DNA of 64,000 nt from Rhizophagus irregularis (GCF_026210795.1 NC_089440.1:2170001-2234000), one strand, 5' to 3'; shown: positions 26,100-37,401, counted from the first letter of the stretch. The notes: generated by a model from the letters alone, not told the origin. Translations and numbers: made by a program.

Positions 26100-26870
26100 G
26101 TTATATTTCTAATTTTAAAATGTAATTTTACCATTCTAGTTAAATGAAATCAACTTTCTTTATTAAGTAAAAGTTATTCAATAATGTAAAACTACTTATA
26201 TCTTAAATATCATAAGCGTAGGTATAATACTTGTGGAAATATTCATATTTTTTATAATAATAATAATTTTTAAATTTTTTAGTTTTCTGTTTATTTACTT
26301 TAGAGCATAATTTCACTACTTTAGTCAAATGAAATTAACTTTCTTTATTAAATAAAAGTTGTTTAGCAATATCTAAACTACTTATATCTTAAATTTCATG
26401 AGTATAAGTATAATATTTGAGAAGATATTTGCATTTAGGGAGTTACATATATTACGTAATATTCAGTTTAATATAAACTTACTCCCCCCCCTTGTCAGAT
26501 TTAATAACTAATCAAATTATAATATTTATAAATTATATATTTTATTAAGTGTAACGTAAGATTTTGGTTACCCCCTCCCCTTTAATAATTACGTAATATG
26601 TGTAAACTCCCTTACATAATAGCAATAATTTTTAAATTTTTCATTTTTTGTTTATTAAATTCAGAGCGTAATTTCACTACTTTGCTTAAATGAAATTGAC
26701 TTTTTTTATTAAGTGAAAATTGTTCAGCAAAGTGGAAAACATTTACATTTTAATTTTCATGAATGTAAGTATAATGCTTGCAAAAATATCTGTATTTTTC
26801 ATAATGGTACTAATTTTTGAATTTTTTTTGCTAAGAATATAATTTCACCATTTTGGTTAATATTTTAGCT
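26100..26870 (+). repeat. Tandem repeat, about 185-bp unit, three full copies plus one partial
   Basis: The anchor 'aaatgaaat.aactttcttt' starts at 26142, 26328 and 26688. The first spacing is 186. The second is 360, but becomes 183 once the 174-bp MITE and its 3-bp duplication are removed. A fourth partial copy begins near 26830 (aatttcaccattttggtt). No coding frame is conserved between units. Confidence 0.85.
26438..26611. mobile_element. Harbinger/Tourist-like MITE, 3-bp TTA duplication
   Basis: The 174-bp element has ends GGGAGTTACATATATTACGTAAT-like and the complement GGGAGTTTACACATATTACG. TTA flanks both sides (26435-26437 and 26612-26614). Removing it restores the register of the 185-bp tandem repeat, so the boundaries are well supported. 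The 3-bp TTA target points to PIF/Harbinger. No coding capacity. Confidence 0.8.
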
Positions 26871-27041
26871 ATCAAATTTTATAATGCTTTAATAAAGTAA
26901 AGAGGAAAATTTGCAATTTATTGGCAATTTTAGTTAATATAATTTATTAAAAAATCAGTTTTACTTTACATGTATAAATTTTAAAAATCATATGACCAGA
27001 TGATTTTCACTTAGGGTGAACATTAAAATTACTCTTATCTA

Positions 27042-27150
27042 AATATTATTTGAATATTATCTGAATATTATTCAAATAAATTTATTAATATTATTCAAAT
27101 AATATTTAGATAATATTTAAATAAATTTTTTACATTATTTAAACAATAAT
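27042..27150. repeat. A+T palindromic hairpin segment
   Basis: Alternating 'tatttgaatattat' and 'ataatattcaaata' motifs can fold into an extended hairpin just outside the Mutator-like element. Confidence 0.5.
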
Positions 27151-27455
27151 AATAAATTTATCTAAATAATTATATAGTTTATTCAAATAAATTAATTGCC
27201 GATTCGCCACTTAGCGATACAAATAAGGTTACTTGCCAAAACTAGGGGGTTTCGGCAGAACGGCGTACGTGAAACTGCCGAAACTGTCGAAACTGCCGAA
27301 ACTGTTTCGGCGTTTCGGCGTAGTATATCATATGACATGCTATAGTTTCGGCATTTTGATAATCTATTGATAAAAACTGGCCAATTAATCTATTTTTTTT
27401 TATCGGCCAAAATTTTTTTTAATAAAAAAATAATTAAAAAAATTATTTTTAATTA

Positions 27456-27690
27456 TTTCTTTTTCGGTTTTTTAAACCGAAATTTTTTTTTTATATTTCT
27501 TTTTCGGCTTTCTAAACTGAAATTTTTTTTAAAAAAATTTTTTTTTTTATATATTTCTTTTTCGGTTTTCTAAAACTGAAATTTTCTTAAAAAAAATTTT
27601 TTTTATATATTTTTTTTTCGGCTTTTCTAAAACTGAAATTTTTTAATTTTTTATATATTTCTTTTTCGGTTTTCTAAACTGATTTTTTTT
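27456..27690 (+). repeat. Tandem hairpin units, five copies
   Basis: Five units of about 45-50 bp, each containing TTTCGGTTTTCTAAACTGAAA-like imperfect palindromes separated by T-runs and 'tatattt'. The first unit is a perfect palindrome (TTTCGGTTT/AAACCGAAA). They belong to the hAT-like element. Confidence 0.8.
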
Positions 27691-27708
27691 TTGGTTTTAT
27701 TTTTTAAG

Positions 27709-28382
27709 TTACCGGACTCATTGGAATGAACTGGACTTAGAATGTAAGTTGTAAAAAGGGCGGATATATTTTTAATATTAAAGAAACGTTACTAACGTTT
27801 CTTTCTCTATCTTTTTTAGGTTACTGGACTCTTTGGACGAATGTGGATTCTATTGGAATAAAGTAAGGGCAGTTTTTGGTCCTTCCTTAGAGTGAAGTAT
27901 GTGGTAAGTGATTTGGGTGGGTGTATAATATGAAATGGCGTTATAAAACAATACTAACAACATTCTTTTTTTTATCTTTTTTTAGATTTTCGGCTGTAGA
28001 ATATGCGGTAAGTGAAGTTTGGGTGGGTGTATAATATGAAATAGCGTTATAAACAATACTAACAACATTATTTTTTTATTTTTTAGATTTCTGGCTTTCT
28101 CTTGAAGTGGGATATGCGGGTAGGTGTTTGAGTGGTGTGTGGTTGTGTGTTTTTAATATCAAGAATCATTCTAACGTTTTCTTCTACTTTAGGTTGCCAG
28201 AATTCTAAGATGAGCTGTTGGCTTTGAATATAAGTTAGAGGGAGAGGGGAAATATTTCTTAATATTTTAAAGAAACATATTAATGTTTCTTTCTTTGTTT
28301 TATTTCTTTAGGTTGTCGGATTTTTGGATAATGGGGAGTTATATTTAATTGCGTAAAGAAATATATATTTTTTTACTTTTAG
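27709..28382 (+). ncRNA. Tandem intron-like/mini-exon array (putative spliced non-coding RNA)
   Basis: A plus-strand series of intron-like units: 27744-27819, 27904-27985, 28008-28086, 28120-28192, roughly 28230-28311 (donor decayed to ATAAGT) and 28353-28382 (shortened). Most start GTAAGT/GTAGGT and end TTTTTTAG or CTTTAG. Several have TACTAAC or TTCTAAC 20-35 nt before the end. Units 2 and 3 are near-identical (GTGGGTGTATAATATGAAAT shared). Exon-like pieces (27709-27743, 27820-27862, 27986-28007, 28087-28119, 28193-28230, 28312-28352) also resemble each other (GTTACYGGACTC, ATTTYNGGCT) but encode no continuous frame. Unit 1 and unit 5 place the branch motif in a hairpin (AAGAAACGTTACTAACGTTT). 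Transcription is inferred, not shown. Confidence 0.55.
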
Positions 28383-29400
28383 GACATGAACTTAAAGGCA
28401 TATCATTGATTTATAAGAAATTTATTATTATTACAATAAAATAAAAAATACAATAAAACAATAAAATAGAATATGTTGATGTTTTTTATTGAAGTGTAAG
28501 TGAAAAAAAATAAAGAATGCCAAAACTATGCGAAACTCATATAAAATATTATTATGTATTATGCCGAAACTATGGATAAATGAGGTTTTGCAGTTTTGCA
28601 AGTTTTGGCAGTTTCGCAGTTTTGGCCAGTTTCAGCATTTCGGCATTTCGGCAGTTTCGCTACTATATACGAGTTTTGGCATTTCGCGTTGGGCCAAATG
28701 GGTTTCGGCAAGCAACCTTAGATACAAAATAATTGGCAATCTATAATTAATCTCGTCGAACATTTTTATATTAAATACTATTGCTTCTAAATGGTGTTTG
28801 CACAAGTTTGAAACATTTTGTTGTAATATAAATGCCCTAAAAATACATTAAAAAAAGGTGTTACATTACTTAGGTATAGTTTTATAAAACTGGTAAAACT
28901 AAAACATTGCCAAAAAAAAAAAATTTATTTTATTTATTTTATTTTTTTTTAAAACATTATTTTGTTAATCTAAGCAAGAATATATCATATATTATATAAT
29001 AATACAAAAAAACCTTGTAAAATTTGCAAAATTCGCGAATAATTGGTGTAAAGTTACCTAAAATATGAGTTGGAATGGTGACTTCCTCCAAAGTAAACTC
29101 TTTAAATTTTATAGCAAACGAAAAAAAATTTTTTTTTTGTGACATATTCACGTTTTGCATTATTAATTGGTAAAGTATAGTTACATTAAGCATGACTTAT
29201 GTAGGACAAAATCAGAGTTGAAATATGCCGATCAACATCATTCATATAAGAACTTGCGATGGATCTACTAATCAATTTTGTATCGTTGAGTGGCGGATTG
29301 GCAATTAAATAAATTAATACATAAACTAAAATTTTTACAATATTTATTTGTAATAATTATTTATTTATTAATTATTTATAATTAAAGTTATGGACTAAAC

Positions 29401-29453
29401 TAAAATCCCAAATAATACTAATACAATTTACATTTGAGTTTGCTTAGAATTTA
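29401..29453 (+). repeat. Direct repeat copy 2 (partner at 25431-25485)
   Basis: Same orientation and about 90% like copy 1. It ends exactly where the inverted-repeat element at 29456 begins. Confidence 0.8.
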
Positions 29454-29455
29454 TA

Positions 29456-30320
29456 CACCCACCTGCCAAAAGTATCCAGACACTTTTAAAATATGACCAT
29501 TAAATTACATTATTTCGACATCCAGTAATCAGAATTTAACGATTTATGATTCATTGGATTCGTCTAATTGAGACGCATCTAACCGCAGTATTTTTAAGTC
29601 TGTAAGTTCAATAGATCAGAAGTTATTGCTGAATGTCTAAAAATAGTAAAATGCAAATAACTTTTGATCCATCAATTCTAGAGACATGAAAATAATAGAT
29701 ACAATGTACCTTAACAAGATAAATCTAATGAATCATATTTCATAATTCTAAGTTTAATAGGGAAGAAAATGTTGTAAAATTTGTATTTGCTAAAGTTTTA
29801 AAAATAAAAAATGAATTACTTCATAAAGTTAAATCACATTATTTCAATAACCAGTAAACAGAATTTAATTATTTATGATTCAATGAATTCATATTATCAA
29901 GATGCATCTAATTGCAGTGTTTTATGTCTCTAAATTTGATGGATCAGATGTAATTCTCAACAGTAAAATGCAAATAATTCATTATTTACTTTTAAAAATT
30001 TGACATATACAAATTTTAAAACGTTTTCTTCTTTATTGAACTTAGAAAGATGAAATATGATTCATTCAATTTGTCTTGTTAAAATACATGGTATCTATTA
30101 TTTTCATGTCTCTAGAATTGATAGATCAAAAGTTATTTGCATTTTACTATTTTTAGACATTCAGCAATAACTTCTGATCTATTGAACTTACAGACTTAAA
30201 AATACTGTGATTAGATGCGTCTTAATTAGACGAATCCAATGAATCATAAATCGTTAAATTCTGATTACTGAATGTTAAAATAATGTGATTTAATGGTCAT
30301 ATTTTAAAAGTGTCCAGAAA
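29456..30320. mobile_element. Tc1-like element with long (about 290-bp) inverted repeats
   Basis: The left arm (from 29456, CACCCACCTGCCAAAAGTAT) is mirrored by a right arm ending near 30320 (complement TTTCTGGACACTTTTAAAAT). Pairing continues for about 290 bp. A third, diverged copy of the arm lies inside in direct orientation with the left arm (about 29826-29970). There is no transposase. TA precedes the left end; the right end is less certain because the homology fades and a GCCAAGCAACCTTAG end-like motif follows at 30336-30350. Confidence 0.7.
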
Positions 30321-30350
30321 GTTAAAATGAGTTTAGCCAAGCAACCTTAG

Positions 30351-32078
30351 TTTAAATTATTGATAAAATGTTTCAATATTGTTTAAACTTAATAATTGTT
30401 TAAACTTTTCAACATATTTATTATTATAATTTTAATATAATTTCAATAATTATTATACTTTGTAATTAAAATTTTATTATATATTTAAACTTATTATTTG
30501 CTAAATTATATATAAATTATATAACATCATAGTATGTATTTTTATGAAAACTATAGTTTAAATTAAAAAAGTCATTCTAATCAAAATTGTTTAGTACCTC
30601 TGAAAATGATCAGAAAAAGGTTACTTAATTAGTAATCCATGTACCAATCGGACCACCCCTTAAATCTGCATTTCCAATATAGGAATATCCACCAATTTTT
30701 AATCGAATAGATTGAAATTTTTAATGAAAAAACTTTGACATTTGCTTTATTTTATTAAAGTATCAAAAATAGCTCTTAAAAAAGTCAAACTTTCACCAAT
30801 AAACTTTAAATTTCTTCAATTCGTAATTTGTGTAACCATCGACACAAAACCGAAAAATTTTTTCACTTAATAATTTGAAAATAAATGCTTTAAATATGTT
30901 CAGAACTTATATTTTAAGATAAAATTACCATTTTTAAATTCCTAAAGATTGATTTATAAAAGTTTCATATAAGCATTAAAAATGGGAAAATGGATTATTG
31001 TTAGTTAACCTTAAAGTAGGAAATATTTTTACATTTATTATATCATTTTTTTTTAATATTCTATTAATATATGTCCAAAGTATATATGTGTGAATTTTGA
31101 GACTTCTTGCTAGTACTTTTATTAGAAAAAAAAATGATAAATAATTTTTACTAAAATTTCGCTAATTGATGATATTTAAAAGCAATTCGCAAAATTTTGA
31201 GTTTTGAAATACTTAAATTTATATTTTTACAAAATAGATTTAATCTCTAAGTTTTTTTTAAAAAAAAATTTAATTGGTTTGGCTAAAAATTGACCGACTT
31301 TACTTTTTTTGGAAGTGGAGATTTGATTTTGCCGATCTTGAGGCCGATTCATTCGTGGATCGGCAATTAATACTTTTTTTTTTTTATATATTACAAATAT
31401 TGTAAAATAAAAAAAAATTGAAAAACTAAGAAAAATATATGAAGTATATGATATAGCATTAAATATTGCAATATAGATTATAATATTTTATTAATGAAAA
31501 TATCTTAATTAGACTATTAATAATATAGAATAAAAAAATTATATAATAAATAAAAAAATAATTAATATATATAACTGTGATGTTAAATATCAGTGAAATG
31601 ATTTATAATTTTTGAAATTTTATTTGCTAAATTATATTAAATTATATAATGCAAATATATCTAAACTTTATAAAGTTTTCATATTTACCAAATTTTTTTA
31701 CAGTTTCACATTTTTTAGCAAAATAGTTTAAATAGTTTTAATTTTGATATTATTTAAACTGCTAAATTTTACTTGCAACCTTATTTATAATATTAAAAAA
31801 TTAAAATTCAGGTAGAGAGAAATATTTATTTGTTTATTAGTAATATTATTACTTATTATTAATGTCTAAAGAAAGTCGTTTTAAAGAAATAAATGTTATA
31901 CAAATATTTAAATATTTATATGCAATTGAAGCTAAAATTGTAAACTTTTTTTTTATGTAATTTCTACTATTCAAAAGAGTCTGTTTTTTTTGTCTTCTTC
32001 ATTTATTTTAAGATATTTATTAATTTTTTTTTTACTATGATCTAGTTTCTGGATGGTCTATACTCTATAGTAAATAAA
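30351..32078. other. Gene-free A+T-rich stretch
   Basis: No gene. Near 31325-31365 lies 'gccgatc..ggatcggcaatt', resembling an isolated end of the same Mutator-like family that starts at 27194; I cannot find its partner. Confidence 0.4.
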
Positions 32079-32079
32079 T

Positions 32080-32160
32080 ATATTGCAATAAGAATATAAT
32101 TAGTGAAATTTACTGAGCGTAGTTCAGTAAATTTTACCAATCATATTGCTTATTGCAAAT
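32080..32160. repeat. Long imperfect hairpin, about 37-bp arms
   Basis: The left arm TATTGCAATAAGAATATAAT..AAATTTACTGA pairs with the right arm TCAGTAAATTTTACC..TATTGCTTATTGCAA across a 6-nt loop (GCGTAG). It could be a tiny foldback MITE or a hairpin RNA source. Confidence 0.75.
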
Positions 32161-32862
32161 ACAATAGTTACTCAGCTATTTTATTTTAAACAACATATCT
32201 ACATTCCAAAATTTAATAAACTTTTATTTTTTATATTTTCACTTATATGTTTCTAAATTTTTTTTTATTATATAACATTTTTATAAAAAAGTTTACTATA
32301 CTGATTTTTTTACTATTTTTTTTGACTACTATAATCACAAAATGCAACCTTTTAATGAAAATTAAACACAATTTTAAATTACTAATTATATAAAAAAATG
32401 ATTAAGATAGTAAATTTTATTTTATATACAAAATTCTTATTTTATTATAATAATATTGGTATAAATTAAACATATAACTGACATATAAATATATTTGTTA
32501 TTACAGAAAATATATCTTATTTATCTTTATAGTAATTTCATCATTCTTGCACTTTTTTTTAGTCTAGATCTTTAATAAATATTTACAAACAGAAGCAATA
32601 GTATCATTTAGCAATTTTTCTTTATATACTTTTAATATAAAAAGTATTTTCTCTTTAATAGTTTAATACTTTTTCTGTGTTTAATTATATTAGATGCAAA
32701 TTGATTTAAATTTTCATCAGTATTTTTTTGTAATGATTATAAAAATCCAATAATAAATTATTTTTTATTACTATTGTAATCTTATACTTTTGTTTTAACT
32801 ATTTTTATTACTTTTTTACCTTTAATATTACTGCTTTTTATTTTTAAAATCTTCTGTTAATA

Positions 32863-33221
32863 TGAGCTCTTTGCAATAGAAAGAAGGAAAACTGCTAAAA
32901 AAAAATTTTTTTAGTTAATATTAATTCTGACAAATTATAATATTTGAAGTATTTTTAATATATAAATATAAATTTAATTTTTTTAATAGTTTTCTCTATA
33001 TATATTGCCCAAATTATTTTAAGTTGCCATAATTATAAGTAAAATTCCAAATTCAATTATGGCATTCCAAATTATTTTGGCACTTATATAGTTAAAATAA
33101 GTAAATTATATATAAAGTATAAACTGAATGAATTATGGCATCTCAAATTATAATTATAACTCATCCCAAAATAATTTGGGCAGTATATATAGTTTTCTCC
33201 CTTTCTATTGTAAAAAGCTCA
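32863..33221. mobile_element. MITE with TA duplication, carrying a nested MITE
   Basis: Ends TGAGCTCTTTGCAATAGAAA (left) and complement TGAGCTTTTTACAATAGAAA (right), flanked by TA. It contains the complete smaller MITE at 33005-33183. Confidence 0.65.
33005..33183. mobile_element. Nested 179-bp MITE
   Basis: Ends TTGCCCAAATTATTTT (left) and complement CTGCCCAAATTATTTTGGGA (right). TATATATA lies on both sides, so the target duplication is TA-type but its exact length is ambiguous. Confidence 0.7.
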
Positions 33222-33418
33222 TATATCCTTTTGATTCTTTTTAATTTATTTAAATAATACACTATAAAATGATTAAACTTCTCTTAGTTCATTTCTGTAA
33301 ATAGATATTTCTGAAATAATTGGTAAGGAATAATGAATTATCTATTTTAAATATTACTATTAGGTTATTAACAAATTCCTATAGGAATTCTTAACATAAT
33401 TTTATTGCTTTTTTACTA

Positions 33419-33711
33419 CAGTCAACTCTCTATAAATGCATCCTCTATAAATGCACACCCTCTATAAATACCTTTTATCTACCCCAATTCCTTTAAAACC
33501 TTTAATGTTAAATGCACGGTTTTTATATATATGTATTCTGTAAATGCACCCTTTATAAAAAAATTTTATATAGTTTACTTATAAAATTTTTGTATTACCT
33601 TAATTTTAGATTAATATCATATAGATTTATATGTATTCTATAAATGCACATCCTCTTTAAATGCACTCTTATATCTGGTCCCAAGGGGGTGCATTTATAG
33701 AGAGTTAATTG
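33419..33711. mobile_element. Pogo/Tc1-type MITE, 293 bp, TA duplication
   Basis: Ends CAGTCAACTCTCTATAAATG (left) and complement CAATTAACTCTCTATAAATG (right), with TA at 33417-33418 and 33712-33713. 'tctataaatgca' is repeated internally. CAGT-start TIRs plus TA fit the pogo/Tc1-mariner group. No coding capacity. Confidence 0.8.
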
Positions 33712-33713
33712 TA

Positions 33714-35727
33714 TATGAAATTAAATTATTATTAAGATATTTGCTTATTAAAAGATTTGTTCTTTTTCTTTTACTTTAATTTAATTTTAAAATTTTTTTC
33801 ATCAGTAACATTTTCACTTATATTTTTTTGATAAACTTTACTTTAAATATTTCTAAAATCTCATCAAATCTAAAACAAATATAATATAAACCACTATCAA
33901 TATTATATGAAATTTTAAAAGCACTACAATAATTTAATTTTTCTTCTAATTGGAAATAAGCTATTATAGTGATAAGAAAAATACTATGCTATTGCTATAG
34001 TTTGATTTTACAGTATTTAAAAAGGTTTAACAAAACCCGTTTACTTATAAAATACTAGGTCATGCTCAAGCCTAAGGTAAAAATCATATATAAAATTCTT
34101 TGCAGATTTTATTATAAAAGAAAATTTTATGTTACATTGTTATGATTTTTTTCCTTTTTAGCTAATTAACCAATAGAATTTAAGAAAAAAGTAAGGTAAA
34201 AACTATTAGTAAAAGGCTAATTTTCTACAGTTTATTATAAATAAGCGGATCCTAATCTAGTTACAATAATAAAATCCAAAATTTCTAATATGTATTTTTA
34301 TTCAATAAGCTTTTCAAATTTCAGTTTATTTATAATACAAATACTAAATCTGAATAGAAAGTAAGTTATTTTATTAATTAATTTTTAATATATGATTATT
34401 TTAAAATAAATATGGTTATTTTCTTTATTATTTATTATTTTAAAAAATAATATTTCTTTTTAATAATATATATATTTATTGCTACTTCTATTGTTATTTT
34501 ATTAATACCTATGCTGTTGAATAATAATTTATTACAGATTCAAACTTATCCAAGAAATGAATATCTAGGCAAAATATTAGATTTAATAAACTATAACTAG
34601 AAAATAGAATTAATAATACTAAACAAAGGTCTTTTGATATATACTATTAACCTAAAAGAGGTTTTATATATAGTAGCTATTTTTTTTAACATTTAATTAA
34701 CTAGCAAAATATTGCTGTATTTATTATAATATCTAAAAAGAATGATTTTTCATTAAAAATCCTTCTTGTACATTTTGGCAATATTTAATATTTTATTATT
34801 CAAATTTAGATTTGATCCTGATTTTAGAATTACAATATTAGAAGATTCATCACAAAATCTATAATATAATCTATTAAGTATTTTATATTTGTTTTTGCAT
34901 CAAAATTTGTATTGTATATAAATTCTTCATTGATTTTTTTAAATTTTAACAATTCTTATATTATTTATTGAAAAATTGTTAATACATTTTCAATATTCTG
35001 ATGGTTAATTCATCCTAAATAATGAAGTTTCTGCAGTTAATTCAATAATCTGTTCTGGATCAGTTTTTACTTTAATTAGCAATTGAATTTAAAAAGCTAT
35101 TTAAAAGATTGCATAAAAACTATACTAAATATTATCAAATTTAAAGGTTTATTCTTTAAATCAATATTATCAATAAATTCCAAATATTTTTCCTTTTAAT
35201 TAGATATTTTAATGGATTTATTTTATTTATTTTAATTTTTACAAGTTGTCATTCATATTGATCTGTATAAGATGATATATGACAAATTCTCAATAATTGT
35301 TAAAAATAATCTAATAATTGTGACATATGACTGAAACTAGTTAAAATTTAAGGTATCTAAATTTTTAAATAAAAAAAGCTAAATTAATAATATTGATATA
35401 ATAAATGTTACAATTTTTATTATTTCTTTTAAAATTATAATTTTTGTAATATTTTTTTATTTAATATTGCAAATTTTCATTTTTTTTTAGAGTTTTACTA
35501 ACTTACCCTCTAGGTTAAATAACCCAGGTTAAATTACTCCCCTAAAAATTTTATATTTTTATATTTTACACCAATCAATTTTGATTAGTTAATTTTAATT
35601 TATTTTCATAACACTTTTATTTACAAATTTTTTTTTGTATTATAATGGTTTAAAATCATTTAATTAAAATTTATTAACTATCAAATTCATACTTTATTTA
35701 TTTTTAACAGGACTAGTAATTATGGTA
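33714..35727. other. Gene-free A+T-rich stretch
   Basis: Nothing recognisable on either strand; no frame of useful length and no clear repeats. Confidence 0.4.
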
Positions 35728-36658
35728 CAATACCCTCCAATAAGTCACCGGTCACCTTTAAATTTGTATAACTATTGCGCAAATATGGTTATATGTAAAC
35801 TTTTTTTTTAAATAATGAACCTGCTTTTTATCGTATATAAGTAAAGTTAGTCATCAAGTTGAATTACATTTACTCTAAAAATTATATGTAATTTTAATAA
35901 GAATTGGCCATTATATTTTAAATTTTATCAGAAAATTTAAGATTTCAATAAAAATCTTTAGGTATTATCATAGTATTAAAATAATTTGTTTTATCATAGT
36001 TTTTTTTTTTAATAAAATTGTTTACCATGATTTTTAGTACATTATTATAAAGTATTATTATAAGTTACATATATTTTACAAACATATTTTACACCTACCT
36101 ATTATTAATAAATTATCAAGTTAAAAAGTAAATTATAATCTTGAATTTTATTATGATAAAAAAATTTAAGATAAATAGCTGTAACTTCAAATATTTTTGG
36201 AAAAAAAATTTGGCCAAATTCAATGCATTAGTTAACGCTAAAATTTGGTAAATAATTTGGTGATAATTTACAAATGATCGGCAAATGCCAGCTAAATGTG
36301 CACACTTTTCTAATCATTTCATTAATTTTGATGATACTTTAACAATAATATGCCATAAATTATAGCAAACAATTTTATTAAAAAATTAAAGTATCGATGA
36401 ACAAATTTTTTAATTTTTTATTAATATCTAAAAACCTCTATTAAAATCTTAAATTTTCTAATAAAATTTAGAATATAATGGCCAATTCTTATTAAAATTA
36501 CATATAATTTTTAGAGTAAATGTAATTCAACTTTATGATTAACTTTAATTATACGATAAAAAGTAGTTTTATTATTAAAAAAAAAGTTTACATATGATCA
36601 TATTTGCACAATAGTTATATAAATTTAAAGGTGACCGGTGACTTATTGGTGGGCACTG
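35728..36658. mobile_element. Tc1/mariner-type element, 931 bp, about 230-bp inverted repeats
   Basis: Ends CAATACCCTCCAATAAGTCA (left) and complement CAGTGCCCACCAATAAGTCA (right) with TA at both borders (35726-35727 and 36659-36660). The arms stay paired for about 230 bp (through GGCCATTATATT). No transposase is left. Confidence 0.8.
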
Positions 36659-36660
36659 TA

Positions 36661-37330
36661 CATATACACAAAAAAATACATGATAATAACAAAGTAAATA
36701 AAAGAATAAAGTTATAAGAATAAAAAATAAAATGATGATGAAATCTATGAAATCAAAAAGTAAAATTCATGACAGAAAAGTAAAACATATTAAGTCAAAG
36801 AGCAGCATAGAGTAAAGAAAAGATAGTTAGTAAAGAATAAAAATTAGAAAATAAGCAAAAACCTAAAGATTAAAGAATAAAAAAAAGATACCCACTACAA
36901 AAAAAAAAGAAAACCCCCGTAATTAAATTTAAGAGTAAACTTATAAAAAAAGTTAATGACCAAATAAAAGCAAGTTAAGAGCAAAATATGTCACATAATG
37001 TTGAAAAGAAAAGAGTTAAAAAATAGCATAAAGAAAAGAAAATATAGTTAGTAAGAAATAAAATTAAAAAACAAAACCAGCAAAAAAGAGAATGTATTTT
37101 TTTAATACATTAAAATATAATACTATATTAGAAATTGTAAAATCCAGAAGAACCTAAAGATCTAAAAAAAATATATTAAAGAAAAAAAAAGAAAGCAGAT
37201 AAAAATAATAAAAAAAAAGGAAATGGAATGGAAAAAGAAAGAAAAATAAAACAAAAAGGAAAAAAAATAAGGGGAAGAAAAAAATGAAAAAAACAATATA
37301 AACAGATAGTAAAAATAATGTAACTATAAA
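36661..37330 (+). repeat. Strand-asymmetric A/G-rich block with internal duplication
   Basis: The plus strand is very rich in A with frequent 'aaagaaaag' and 'aaaataaa'. 'aaagaaaagatagttagtaa' near 36813 recurs as 'aaagaaaatatagttagtaa' near 37034, a duplication of about 220 bp. No gene. Confidence 0.55.
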
Positions 37331-37401
37331 TATTAGTCAACCCAATCAAATTTATTACATGATAATTTATAATTATATAAAATTTAGGAAATAATAATTT
37401 T

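Larger units (their letters stand above)
27224..28720 (+). mobile_element. hAT-like non-autonomous element with tandem intron-like units, 8-bp TSD
   Basis: Terminal inverted repeats are TAAGGTTACTTGCCAAAAC (left) and complement TAAGGTTGCTTGCCGAAAC (right). A perfect 8-bp duplication GATACAAA flanks it (27216-27223 and 28721-28728), fitting hAT. The subterminal regions are packed with short motifs such as GAAACTGCC and TTTCGGCA, both at 27250-27360 and 28525-28700, as expected for transposase-binding sites. There is no transposase frame. The interior holds a hairpin tandem array and a series of intron-like units, listed separately. It is inserted just 30 bp inside the left end of a Mutator-like element, so insertion order is clear. 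Confidence 0.85.
27194..29306. mobile_element. Mutator-like non-autonomous element, 9-bp TSD, carrying a nested hAT-like element
   Basis: The ends are inverted repeats about 30 bp long: left AATTGCCGATTCGCCACTTA, right complement AATTGCCAATCCGCCACTCA. A perfect 9-bp duplication AAATAAATT flanks them (27185-27193 and 29307-29315), typical of the Mutator superfamily. About 608 bp remain after subtracting the nested 27224-28720 insertion and its 8-bp TSD. The frame at 28957-29193 (minus) lies in its right part and is not supported as a gene. Confidence 0.8.

Noticed and set aside
27367-27573. 68-residue F/K-rich ORF
   Set aside because: It lies on the TTTCGG hairpin array of the hAT-like element.
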